Assembly: GCF_036323735.1 (NCBI RefSeq)
Contig: NC_086038.1
Coordinates: 21,757,001-21,821,000 of the forward strand
DNA: 64,000 nucleotides
Reading direction: 5' to 3'
Source of the DNA: Rattus norvegicus
Taxonomy: Eukaryota > Chordata > Mammalia > Rodentia > Muridae
Every line of letters begins with the position of its first letter. Within the stretch, counting starts at the first letter, position 1. A program made the translations under genes and the position numbers. Shown here piece by piece: positions 11,346 to 21,450 of this stretch. The notes below the pieces were generated by a model that saw only the letters and a program-made list of their open reading frames with translations, did no database searches and was not told the DNA's origin.

Positions 11346-14300
11346 CTAATAGCCACTTATCAATGAGTGCATACCATGTATGTCTTTCTGTGAATGGGTT
11401 AGCTCACTCAGGATGATATTTTCCAGTTCCAACCATTTGCCTACGAATTTCATAAACTCGTTGTTTTTGATAGCTGAGTAATATTCCATTGTGTAGATGT
11501 ACCACGTTTTCTGTATCCATTCCTCTGTTGAAGGGCATCTGGGTTCTTTCCAGTTTCTGGCTATTATAAATAAGGCTGCGATGAACATAGTGGAGCACGT
11601 GTCTCTTTTGTATGTTGAGGAATCTTTTGGGTATATGCCCAAGAGAGGTATAGCTGGATCCTCAGGCAGTTCAATGTCCAATTTTCTGAGGAACCTCCAG
11701 ACTGATTTCCAGAATGGTTGTACCAGTCTGCAATCCCACCAACAATGGAGGAGTGTTCCTCTTTCTCCACATCCTCGCCAGCATCTGCTGTCCCCTGAGT
11801 TTTTGATCTTAGCCATTCTCACTGGTGTGAGGTGAAATCTCAGGGTTGTTTTGATTTGCATTTCCCTTATGACTAAAGATGTTGAACATTTCTTTAGGTG
11901 TTTCTCAGCCATTCGGCATTCCTCAGCTGTGAATTCTTTGTTTAGCTCTGAACCCCATTTTTTTAATAGGGTTATTTGTTTCCCTGCGGTCTAACTTCTT
12001 GAGTTCTTTGTATATTTTGGATATAAGGCCTCTATCTGTTGTAGGATTGGTAAAGATCTTTTCCCAATCTGTTGGTTGCCGTTTTGTCCTAACCACCATG
12101 TCCTTTGCCTTACAGAAGCTTTGCAGTTTTATGAGATCCCATTTGTCGATTCTTGATCTTAGAGCATAAGCCATTGGTGTTTTGTTCAGGAAATTTTTTC
12201 CAGTGCCCATGTGTTCCAGATGCTTTCCTAGTTTTTCTTCTATTAGTTTGAGTGTGTCTGGTTTGATGTGGAGGTCCTTGATCCACTTGGACTTAAGCTT
12301 TGTACAGGGTGATAAGGATGGATCGATCTGCATTCTTCTACATGTTGCCCTCCAGTTGAACCAGCACCATTTGCTGAAAATGCTATCTTTTTTCCATTGG
12401 ATGGTTTTGGCTCCTTTGTCAAAAATCAAGTGCCCATAGGTGTGTGGGTTCATTTCTGGGTCTTCAATTCTATTCCATTGGTCTATCTGTCTGTCTCTGT
12501 ACCAATACCATGCAGTTTTTATCACTATTGCCCTGTAATACTGCTTGAGTTCAGGGATAGTGATTCCCCCTGAAGTCCTTTTATTGTTGAGGATAGCTTT
12601 AGCTATACTGGGTTTTTTGTTATTCCAGATGAATTTGCAAATTGTTCTGTCTAACTCTTTGAAGAATTGGATTGGTATTTTGATGGGGATTGCATTGAAT
12701 CTGTAGATTGCTTTTGGTAAAATGGCCATTTTTACTATATTAATCCTGCCAATCCATGAGCATGGGAGATCTTTCCATCTTCTGAGGTCTTCTTCAATTT
12801 CTTTCCTCAGTGTCTTGAAGTTCTTATTGTACAGATCTTTTACTTGCTTGGTTAAAGTCACACCGAGGTACTTTATATTATTTGGGTCTATTATGAAGGG
12901 TGTCGTTTCCCTAATTTCTTTCTCGGCTTGTTTCTCTTTTGTATAGAGGAAGGCAACTGATTTATTTGAGTTAATTTTATACCCAGCCACTTTGCTGAAG
13001 TTGTTTATCAGCTTTAGTAGTTCTCTGGTGGAACTTTTGGGATCACTTAAATATACTATCATGTCATCTGCAAATAGTGATATTTTGACCTCTTCTTTTC
13101 CGATCTGTATCTCCTTGACCTCCTTTGGTTGTCTGATTGCTCTGGCTAGAACTTCAAGAACTATATTGAATAAGTAGGGAGAGAGTGGGCAGCCTTGTCT
13201 AGTCCCTGATTTTAGTGGGATTGCTTCAAGTTTCTCTCCATTTAGTTTAATGTTAGCAACTGGTTTGCTGCATATGGCTTTTACTATGTTTAGGTATGGG
13301 CCTTGAATTCCTATTCTTTCCAGGACTTTTATCATGAAGGGGTGTTGAATTTTGTCAAATGCTTTCTCAGCATCTAATGAAATGATCATGTGGTTCTGTT
13401 CTTTCAGTTTGTTTATATAATGGATCACGTTGATGGTTTTCCGTATATTAAACCATCCCTGCATGCATGGGATGAAGCCTACTTGATCATGGATGATTGT
13501 TTTGATGTGCTCTTGAATTCGGTTTGCCAGAATTTTATTGAGTATTTTCGCGTCGATATTCATAAGGGAAATTGGTCTGAAGTTCTCTTTCTTTGTTGTG
13601 TCTTTGTGTGGTTTAGGTATAAGAGTAATTGTGGCTTCGTAGAAGGAATTCGATAGTGCTCCATCTGTTTCAATTTTGTGGAATAGTTTGGATAATATTG
13701 GTATGAGGTCTTCTATGAAGGTTTGATAGAATTCTGCACTAAACCCATCTGGACATGGGCTCTTTTTGGTTGGGAGACCTTTAATGACTGCTTCTATTTC
13801 CTTAGGAGTTATGGGGTTGTTTAACTGGTTTATCTGTTCCTGATTTAACTTCGATACCTGGTATCTGTCTAGGAAATTGTCCATTTCAGAAGATTTTCAA
13901 GTTTTGTTGAATATAGGTTTTTATAGTAAGATCTGATGATTTTTTGAATTTCCTCTGAATCTGTAGTTATGTCTCCCTTTTCATTTCTGATTTTGTTAAT
14001 TTGGACCCACTGTCTGTGTCCTCTCATTAGTCTGGCTAAGGGTTTATCTATCTTGTTGATTTTCTCAAAGAACCAACTTTTGGTTCTGTTGATTCTTTCT
14101 ATGGTCCTTTTTGTTTCTACTTGGTTGATTTCAGCTCTGAGTTTGATTATTTCCTGCCTTCTACTCCTCCTGGGTGTATTTGCTTCTTTTTGTTCTAGAG
14201 CTTTTAGGTGTGCTGTCAAGCTGCTGACATATGCTCTTTCCTGTTTCTTTCTGCAGGCACTCAGCGCTATGAGTTTTCCTCTCAGCACAGCTTTCATTGT

Positions 14301-15170
14301 GTCCCATAAGTTTGGGTATGTTGTACCTTCATTTTCATTAAATTCTAAAAAGTTTTTAATTTCTTTCTTTATTTCTTCCTTGACCAGGTTATCATTGAGT
14401 AGAGCATTGTTCAATTTCCACGTATATGTGGGCATTCTTCCCTTATTGTTATTGAAGACCAGTTTTAGGCCGTGGTGGTCCGATAGCACGCATGGGATTA
14501 TTTCTATCTTTCTGTACCTGTTGAGGCCCGTTTTTTGACCAATTATATGGTCAATTTTGGAGAAAGTACCATGAGGAGCTGAGAAGAAGGTATATCCATT
14601 TGCTTTAGGATAGAATGTTCTATAAATATCCGTTAAGTCCATTTGGCTCATGACTTCTCTTAGTCTGTCGACATCACTGTTTAATTTCTGTTTCCATGAT
14701 CTGTCCATTGATGAGAGTGGGGTGTTGAAATCTCCCACTATTATTGTGTGAGGTGCAATGTGTGTTTTGAGCTTTAGTAAGGTTTCTTTTACGTATGTAG
14801 GTGCCCTTGTATTTGGGGCATAGATATTTAGGATTGAGAGTTCATCTTGGTGGATTTTTCCTTTGATGAATATGAAGTGTCCTTCCTTATCTTTTTTGAT
14901 GACTTTTAGTTGGAAATTGATTTTATTTGATATTAGAATGGCTACTCCAGCTTGCTTCTTCTGACCATTTGCTTGGAAAGTTGTTTTCCAGCCTTTCACT
15001 CTGAGGTAGTGTCTGTCTTTGTCTCTGAGGTGTGTTTCCTGTAGGCAGCAGAATGCAGGGTCCTCGTTGCGTATCCAGTTTGTTAATCTATGTCTTTTTA
15101 TTGGGGAGTTGAGGCCATTGATATTGAGAGATATTAAGGAATAGTGATTATTGCTTCCCATTATATTCAT
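11346..15170 (-). pseudogene. L1-C ORF2 (endonuclease, reverse transcriptase, Cys-rich), two frameshifts
   Basis: ORF2p nicks DNA and primes reverse transcription of L1 RNA there. Three open stretches (433, 653 and 188 codons) add up to the expected length of about 1,275 codons. Residues 1-240 are the AP-type endonuclease, with [31 protein letters not shown] and LSDHH all in place. The RT carries [30 protein letters not shown] and [11 protein letters not shown]. The C-terminal CX3CX7HX4C motif is complete. Frame breaks: one base missing near 13887-13892 compared with L1-B, and one extra A in a run (T7 at 11958-11964; L1-B has six). No internal nonsense codon was seen. Inactive as written. Confidence 0.94.
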
Positions 15171-15226
15171 ATTTGGATGTGAGGTTATGTTTGTGTGCTT
15201 TCATTCTCTTTTTGTTGCCAAGACGA

Positions 15227-16409
15227 TTAGTTTCTTGCTTCTTCTAGGGTATAGCTTGCCTCCTTATGTTGGGCTTTACCATTTATTATCCTTTGTAGTG
15301 CTGAATTTGTAGAAAGATATTGTGTAAATTTGGTTTTGTCATGGAATATCTTGGTTTCTCCATCAATGTTAATTGAGAGTTTTGCTGGATACAGTAACCT
15401 GGGCTGGCATATGTGTTCCCTTAGGGTCTGTATGACATCAGTCCAGGATCTTCTGGCCTTCATAGTTTCTGGCGAGATGTCTGGTGTGATTCTGATAGGT
15501 CTGCCTTTATATGTTACTTGACCTTTTTCCCTTACTGCTTTTAATATTCTTTCTTTATTTTGTACATTTGGTGTTTTGACTATTATGTGACGGGAGGTGT
15601 TTCTTTTCTGGTCCAATCTGTTTGAAGTTCTGTAGGCTTCTTGTATGTCTATGGGTATCTCTTTTTTTAGGTTAGGGAAGTTTTCTTCTATGATTTTGTT
15701 GAAGATATTTACTGGTCCTTTGAGCTGGGAGTCTTCACTCTCTTCTATACCTATTATTTTTAGATTTGATCTTCTCATTGAGTCCTGGATTTCCTGTATG
15801 TTTTGGACCAGTGGCTTTTTCAGCTTTACATTATCTTTGACAGTTGAGTCAATGATTTCTATGGAATCTTCTGCTCCTGAGATTCTCTCTTCCATCTCTT
15901 GTATTCTGTTGGTGAAACTTGTATCTACAGCTCCTTGTCTCTTCTTTTGGTTTTCTATATCCAGGGTTGTTTCCATGTGTTCTTTCTTGATTGCTTCTAT
16001 TTCCATTTTTAATTCCTTCAACTGTTTGTGTTTTCCTGGAATTCTTCAGGGATTTTTGTGTCTCCTCTCTATGGGCTTCTACTTGTTTATTTATGTTTTC
16101 CTGGAATTCTTTCAGGGATTTTTGTGTTTCCTCTCTATGGGCTTTTACTTGTTTCTTTATGTTTTCCTGGAATTCTTTCAGGCATTTTTGCGATTCCTCT
16201 CTGTAGGCTTCTACTTGTTCTCTAAGGGAGCTCTTCACGTCTTTCTTGCAGTCCTCCAGCATCATGATCAAAAATGATTTTGAAACTAGATCTTGCTTTT
16301 CTGGTGTGTTTGGATATTCCATGTTTGTTTTGATGGGAGAATTGGGCTCCGATGGTGCCATGTAGTCTTGGTTTCTGTTGCTTGGGTTCCTGTGCTTGCC
16401 TCTCGCCAT
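15227..16409 (-). pseudogene. L1-C ORF1 (RNA-binding chaperone), one frameshift
   Basis: ORF1p coats L1 RNA as a trimer. The ATG at 16409 opens MARGKHRNPSN, as in L1-B and L1-A. Residues of about 55-125 form a coiled coil made of 22-residue repeats (EAYREES..., KAHREET..., EAHREET...). After one missing base near 16044-16047 (attcttcagg versus attctttcagg in the neighbouring repeats), the frame shifts. From 16021 to 15227 it is open again through the RRM (SNLKIIGIEESED) and the C-terminal domain (ETMKARRSWTDVIQTLREH), ending EEARN. No protein longer than about 186 residues can be read from the ATG. Confidence 0.93.
16024..16215 (-). repeat. 66-bp repeats in L1-C ORF1 (length-polymorphic region)
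   Basis: About three tandem 66-bp units, each starting near ttttcctggaattct on the plus strand and encoding 22 residues (KEFQEN..KQV.AHREETQKSL). In-frame 66-bp repeats in this part of ORF1 are known from rat L1. L1-B has about one unit at 20175-20260. Confidence 0.88.
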
Positions 16410-17144
16410 CAGATTATCTCTAGTGTTACTTTGTTCTGCTATTTCTGACAGTGGCTAGACTGTCCTATAAGCCTGTGTGTCAGGAGTGCTGTAGACCTGT
16501 TTTCCTCTCTTTCAGTCAGTTATGGGGACAGAGTGTTCTGCTTTCGGGCGTGTAGTTTTTCCTCTCTACAGGTCTTCAGCTGTTCCTGTGGGCCTGTGTC
16601 TTGAGTTCACCAGGCAGATTTCTTGCAGCAGAAAATTTGGTCTTACCTGTGGTCCCAAGGCTCAAGTTCGCTCGTGGGGTGCTGCCCACGGGCTCTCTGC
16701 AGCGGCAGCAACCAGGAAGACCTGTGCCGCCCCTTCCGGGAGCTTCAGTGCACCAGGGTTCCAGATGGTCTTTGGCTTTTTCCTCTGGCGTCCGAGATGT
16801 GTGTGCAGGGAGCAGTCTCTTCTGGTTTCCCAGGCTTGTCTGCCTCTCTGAAGGTTTAGCTCTCCCTCCCATGGGATTTGGGTGCAGAGAACTGTTTATC
16901 TGGTCTGTTTCCTTCAGGTTCCGGCGGTGTCTCAGGCAGGGGTCCTGCCGCTCCTGGGCCCTCCCCCACGGGAGCCCAGAGGCCTTATACAGTTTCCTCT
17001 TGGGCCAGGGATGTGGGCAGGGGTGAGCAGTGTTGGTGGTCTCTTCCGCTCTACAGCCTCAGGAGTGCCCACCTGACCAGGCGGTTGGGTCTCTCTCTCA
17101 CGGGGTCTGGGAGCAGAGAGCTGCTGCGGGCTGGGATCCGCGGG
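16410..17144 (-). promoter_or_regulatory. L1-C 5' UTR with internal promoter region
   Basis: About 735 bp of GC- and CpG-richer sequence directly upstream of the ORF1 ATG, ending at the target duplication. In L1 elements this position holds the internal Pol II promoter. L1-B carries a related but about 150 bp shorter 5' UTR at 20451-20999. I assign promoter function by position and family, not by a motif. Confidence 0.75.
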
Positions 17145-17158
17145 TGCTGAAGTTGTTT

Positions 17159-19326
17159 ATCAGCTTTAGTAGTTCTCTGGTGGAACTTTTGGGATCACTT
17201 AAATAAACTATCATATCATCTGCAAATAGTGATATTTTGACTTCTTCTTTTCCAATTTGTATCCCCTTGATCTCCTTTTGTTGTCTGATTGCTCTGGCTA
17301 GAACTTCAAGAACTATATTGAATAAGTAGGGAGAGAGTGGGCAGCCTTGTCTAGTCCCTGATTTTAGTGGGATTGCTTCAAGTTTCTCTCCATTTAGTTT
17401 AATGTTAGCTACTGGTTTGCTGTATATGGCTTTTACTATGTTTAGGTATGGGCCTTGAATTCCTATTCTTTCCAGGACTTTTATCATGAAGGGGTGTTGA
17501 ATTTTGTCAAATGCTTTCTCAGTATCTAATGAAATGATCATGTGGTTTTGTTCTTTCAGTTTGTTTATATAATGGATCACGTTGGTGGTTTTCTGTATAT
17601 TAAACCATCCCTGAATGCCTGGGATGAAGCCTACTTGATCATGTTGGATGATTGTTGTGATGTGCTCTTGGGTTCGGTTTGCCAGAATTTTATTGAGTAT
17701 TTTTGCGTCGATATTCATAAGGGAAATTGGTCTGAAGTTCTCTTTCTTTGTTGTGTCTTTGTGTGGTTCAGGTATAAGAGTAATTGTGGCTTCTTAGAAG
17801 GAATTCGGTAGTGCTCCATCTGTTTCAATTTTGTGGAATAGTTTGGATAGTATTGGTGTGAGACCTTCTACGAAGGTCTGTTAGAATTCTGCAGTGAACC
17901 CGTCTGGACCTGGGCTCTTTTTGGTTGGGAGACCTTTAATGAATGCTTCTATTTCCTTAGGAGTTATGGGGTTGTTTAAATGGCTTATATGTTCATGATT
18001 TAACTTCGGTACCTGGTATCTGTCTAGGAAATTGTTCATTTCCTGCAGATTTTCAAGTTTTGTTGAATATAGGCTTTTGTAGTAGGATCTGATGAATTTT
18101 TGAATTTCCTCTGAATCTGTAGTTATGTCTCCCTTTTCCTTTCTGATTTTATTAATTTGGACAGACTCTCTGTGTCTTCTCATTAGTCTGGCTAACAGTT
18201 TATCTATCTTGTTGACTTTCTCAAAGATCCAACTTTTGGTTCTGTTGATTCTTTCTATGGTCCTTTTTGTTTCTACTTGGTTGATTTCAGCTCTGAGTTT
18301 GATTATTTCCTGCCTTCTACTCCTCCTGGGTGTATTTGCTTCTTTTTGTTCTAGAGCTTTTAGGTGTGCTGTCAAACTGCTGATATATGCTCTCCTCTGT
18401 TTCTTTCTGCAGGCATTCAGAGCTATGAGTTTTCCTCTTAGCACAGCTTTTATTGTGTCCCATAAGTTTGGGTATGTTGTACCTTTATTTTCATTAAATT
18501 CTAAGAAGTCTTTAATTTCTTTCTTTATTTCTTCCTTGACCAGGTTATCATTGAGTAGAGCATTGTTCAACTTCCATATATATGTGGGCGTTCTTCCCTT
18601 ATTGTTATTGAAGACCAGCTTTAGCCTGTGGTGGTCTGATAGGACACATGGGATTATTTCTATCTTTCTGTATCTGTTGAGGCCTGTTTTATGACCAATT
18701 ATATGGTCAATTTTGGAGAAAGTACCATGAGGAGCTGAGAAGAAGGTATATCCTTTTGTTTTAGGATAGAATGTTCTATAAATATCTGTTAAGTCCATTT
18801 GGTTCATGATTTCTCTTAGTCTGTCTACGTCTCTGTTTAATTTCTGTTTCCATGATCTGTCCATTGATGAGAGTGGGGTGTTGAAATCTCCTTCTATTAT
18901 TGTGTGAGGTGCAATGTGTGCTTTGAGCTTTAGTAAGGTTTCTTTTATGTATGTAGGTGCCCTTGTATTTGGAGCATAGATATTTAGGATTGAGAGTTCA
19001 TCTTGGTGGATTTTTCCTTTGATGAATATGAAGTGACCTTCCTATTCTTTTTTGATGACTTTTAGTTTAAAATCAATTTTATTCGATATTCGAATGGCTA
19101 CTCCAGCTTGCTTCCTCAGACCATTTGCTTGGAAAGTTGTTTTCCAGCCTTTCACTCTGAGGTAGTGTCTGTCTTTGTCTCTGAGGTGTGTTTCCTGTAG
19201 GCAGCAGAATGCAGAGTCCTCATTGTGTATCTAGTTTGTTAATCTATGTCTTTTTAATGGGGAGTTGAGACCATTGATGTTGAGAGATATTAAGGAATAG
19301 TGATTATTGCTTCCTGTTATATTCAT
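17159..19326 (-). pseudogene. L1-B ORF2, N-terminal half (endonuclease and RT core)
   Basis: ORF2 starts with an ATG at 19326 (M-N-I-T-G-S). A TAG replaces Lys in the IKKDKEGHF block near 19045. The frame then stays open through [10 protein letters not shown] and [10 protein letters not shown] until a TAA at 17881-17883, which replaces Tyr of AEFYQTF. The RT core follows at 17098-17718 in the same frame, with [25 protein letters not shown] and [11 protein letters not shown] all intact. Only substitutions interrupt the frame, so the damage is base-by-base decay apart from the L1-C insertion. Confidence 0.93.
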
Positions 19327-19384
19327 ATTTGGATGTGAGATTATGTTTGTGTGCTTCTCTTCTCTTTTTTTGTTGCCAAGATGA

Positions 19385-20450
19385 TTAGTTTCTTGCTTTT
19401 TCTAGGTGTTGCTTGCCTCCTTATGTTGGGCATTACCATTTATTATCCTTTATAGGACTGGATTTGTAGAAAGATATTGTGTAAATTTGGTTTTGTCATG
19501 GAATATCTTGGTTTCTCCATCTATGTTAATTGAGAGTTTTGCAGGATACAGTAACCTGGGCTGGCATGTGTGTTCTCTTAGGGTCTGTATGACATCTGTC
19601 CAGGATCTTTTGGCTCTCATAGTCTCTGGTGAGAAGTCTGGCATGATTCTGATAGGTCTGCCTTTATATGTTACTTGACCTTTTTCCCTTACTGCTTTTA
19701 ATATTCTTTATTTTGTGCATTTGGTGTTTTGACTATTATGTGACAGGAGGAGTTTCTTTTCTGGTCCAATCTATTTGGAGTTCTGTAGGCTTCTTATATG
19801 TTTATGGGCATCTCTTTTTTTAGGTTAGGGAAGTTTTCTTCTATGATTTTGTTGAAGATATTTACTGGTCCTTTGAGCTGGGAGTCTTCACTCTCTTCTA
19901 TACCTATTATCCTTAGATTTGATCTTCTCATTGAGTCCTGGATTTCCTGTATGTTTTGGACCAGTAGCTTTTTCCGTTTTACATTTTCTTTGACCATTGT
20001 GTCGATGATTTCTATGGAATCTTCTGCTCCTGAGATTCTCTCTTCTATATCTTGTATTCTGTTGGTGATGCTTGTATCTATGGCTCCTTGTCTGTTCTTT
20101 GGTTTTCTATATCCAGGGTTGTTTACCTTTGTGCTTTCTTTATTCTTCTATTTTCATTTTTAATTCCTTCACCTGTTTGTGTTTTCCTGGAATTCTTTCA
20201 GGGATTTTTGTGATTCCTCTCTATAGGCTTCTACTTGTTTGTTTATATTTTCCTGCCTTCCTCTAAGGGAGTTCTTCATGTCTTTCTTGAAGTCCTCCAG
20301 CATCATGATCAAATGTTATTTTAAATCCAGATCTTGCTTTTCTGCTGTGTTTGGATATTCAGTGTTTTCTTTGGTGGGAGAATTGGGCTCTGATGATGCC
20401 ATGTAGACTTGGTTTCTGTTGCTTGGGTTCCTGCGCTTACCTCTTGCCAT
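19385..20450 (-). pseudogene. L1-B ORF1
   Basis: The ATG at 20450 gives MARGKRRNPSN, which is homologous to L1-C. A TAA near 20313 (in place of the Ser codon before HLIMMLED-like sequence) ends the frame after about 46 residues. The RRM (SNLRIIGIEESED, at 19794-19997) and the C-terminal domain (ETMRAKRSWTDVIQTLREHTC, at 19450-19644) remain readable in separate stretches. The 66-bp repeat is reduced to about one unit. Confidence 0.88.
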
Positions 20451-20999
20451 CAGGTTGTCTCTAGTGTTACCTTGTTCTGCTATTTCTGACAGTGGCTAGA
20501 CTGTCCTATAGGCCTGTGTGTCAGGAGTGCTGTAGACCTGTTTTCCTGTTTTCTTTCAGCCAGTTATGGGAGCAGAGTGTTCTGCTTTCAGGTGTGTAGT
20601 CGTTCCTGTGTACTGGTCTTCAGCTGTTCCTGTGGGCCTGTGTCCTGAGTCCACCAGGCAGGTCGCTTGGAGCAGAAAAGTTCGTCTTACCTGTGGCACC
20701 GCAGCACTCAAGCTGCTCTTGGGGGGCTGCTTTTGAGCTTTCCGTGAGGGTGGCAACCAGGAGGGCCTGCGTTGCCTTTTCCTGGGGCCCCCGTGCACTG
20801 GGTCCCAGATGGTGTTAGGTGTTTTCCTCTGGAGTCAGATATGTGGGCAGTGTGTAGTCTCTTCTGGCTTCCCAGGCATGTCTGCCCCTCTGAAGGTTTA
20901 GCTCTCCCTCCCACGGGACTTGGGGGCAGAGAACTGTTGACCGGTTTGCTTCAGGTCTGGGCAGTGTCTGGACTGTGGGGGATCTGTTGTTCGAGTGCC
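20451..20999 (-). promoter_or_regulatory. L1-B 5' UTR (shortened)
   Basis: GC-richer sequence upstream of ORF1 and similar to the L1-C 5' UTR through 'aactgtt..cctggt' and 'ggctttttcc'-like blocks. It ends about 150 bp earlier, at the target duplication, which suggests mild 5' truncation at insertion. I infer promoter function by position only. Confidence 0.65.
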
Positions 21000-21450
21000 T
21001 CTCCTGTATTTCTTTAAGGGAGTTATTTGTGTCCTTTTTAAAATCCTGTATCGTCATCATGAAGTGTGATTTTTAAATCTGAATCTTGCTTTTTTCATGT
21101 GTTGGGGCATCCAGGGCTTGGTGTGGTGGTTCTGGTGATGCCAAGAAGCCTTGGTTTCTGTTCCTTAGGTCCTTGGGCTTGCCTCTCGCCATCTGGTTAT
21201 CTCTGGTGTTAGCTGGTCTTGCTGTCTCTGACTGGAGCTTGCCCATCCTGTGAGCCTGTGAGCCTGTGAGCCTGTGAGCCTGTGAGCCTGTGAGCCTGTG
21301 AGCCTGTGAGCCTGTGAGCCTGTGAGCCTGTGAGCCTGTGGTCTTAAGTGTGTCAGCACTCCTGGGAGACCAGCTTTCTCTGGGCGGATTTGGGTAAGGA
21401 GAGATGTGGCACGAGGTTATCTCTGGGGCACAGATGGAAATCAGAAGGCC
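21000..21450 (-). mobile_element. L1-A, 5' part (ORF1 N-terminus and 5' UTR)
   Basis: This resumes L1-A after L1-B. The first 17 bp are the right copy of the target duplication. ORF1 has an ATG at 21192 (MARGKPKDLRN), read in the minus direction, with a TAA about 40 codons later. Beyond it lies a 5' UTR containing an 8-bp minisatellite. Similarity to L1-E ends near 21450. Confidence 0.88.
21249..21340. repeat. 8-bp minisatellite (tgtgagcc)n in L1-A 5' UTR
   Basis: Eleven and a half perfect copies of tgtgagcc. L1-E has only short related text (cctgtgggcctttg) at the same place, so the array expanded within this copy. Confidence 0.95.

Larger units (their letters stand above)
10579..17144 (-). 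mobile_element. L1-C: full-length young rat L1
   Basis: An uninterrupted 6,566-bp L1 on the minus strand. From low to high coordinates: A-tail and a duplicated 3' end (10579-10660), 3' UTR (to 11345), ORF2 (11346-15170), a 56-bp spacer, ORF1 (15227-16409), and a GC-rich 5' UTR (16410-17144). Perfect 14-bp target duplications flank it. It is the most intact L1 in the window. ORF1 carries one apparent single-base frameshift and ORF2 carries two. It is inserted in L1-B ORF2 in the same orientation. Confidence 0.96.
17145..20999 (-). mobile_element. L1-B, 5' part (ORF2 5' half, ORF1, 5' UTR)
   Basis: This continues L1-B beyond the L1-C insertion. Sequence at 17159 follows on from 10564 with no gap. 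It includes the RT core, the endonuclease, a 5'-disrupted ORF2, ORF1 and a shortened 5' UTR, and ends at the 17-bp target duplication at 21000-21016. Confidence 0.95.

Noticed and set aside
13969..14538. A 189-codon plus-strand open frame rich in Leu and Phe (a similar one at 18125-18694)
   Set aside because: It lies exactly antisense to L1-C (and L1-B) ORF2 and changes in step with it. It is the reverse-strand shadow of the L1 coding sequence.
16024..16215. CRISPR-like spaced repeats
   Set aside because: The 66-bp units are contiguous, code for the L1 ORF1 coiled coil and have no spacers. The genome is mammalian.
16576..17026. Open frames in the L1-C 5' UTR on both strands (98-141 codons)
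   Set aside because: GC-rich sequence has few stops. The frames have no conserved content and are not kept in L1-B.
16500..17144. CpG island of a host gene
   Set aside because: The CpG enrichment coincides exactly with the L1-C 5' UTR and stops at its target duplication.
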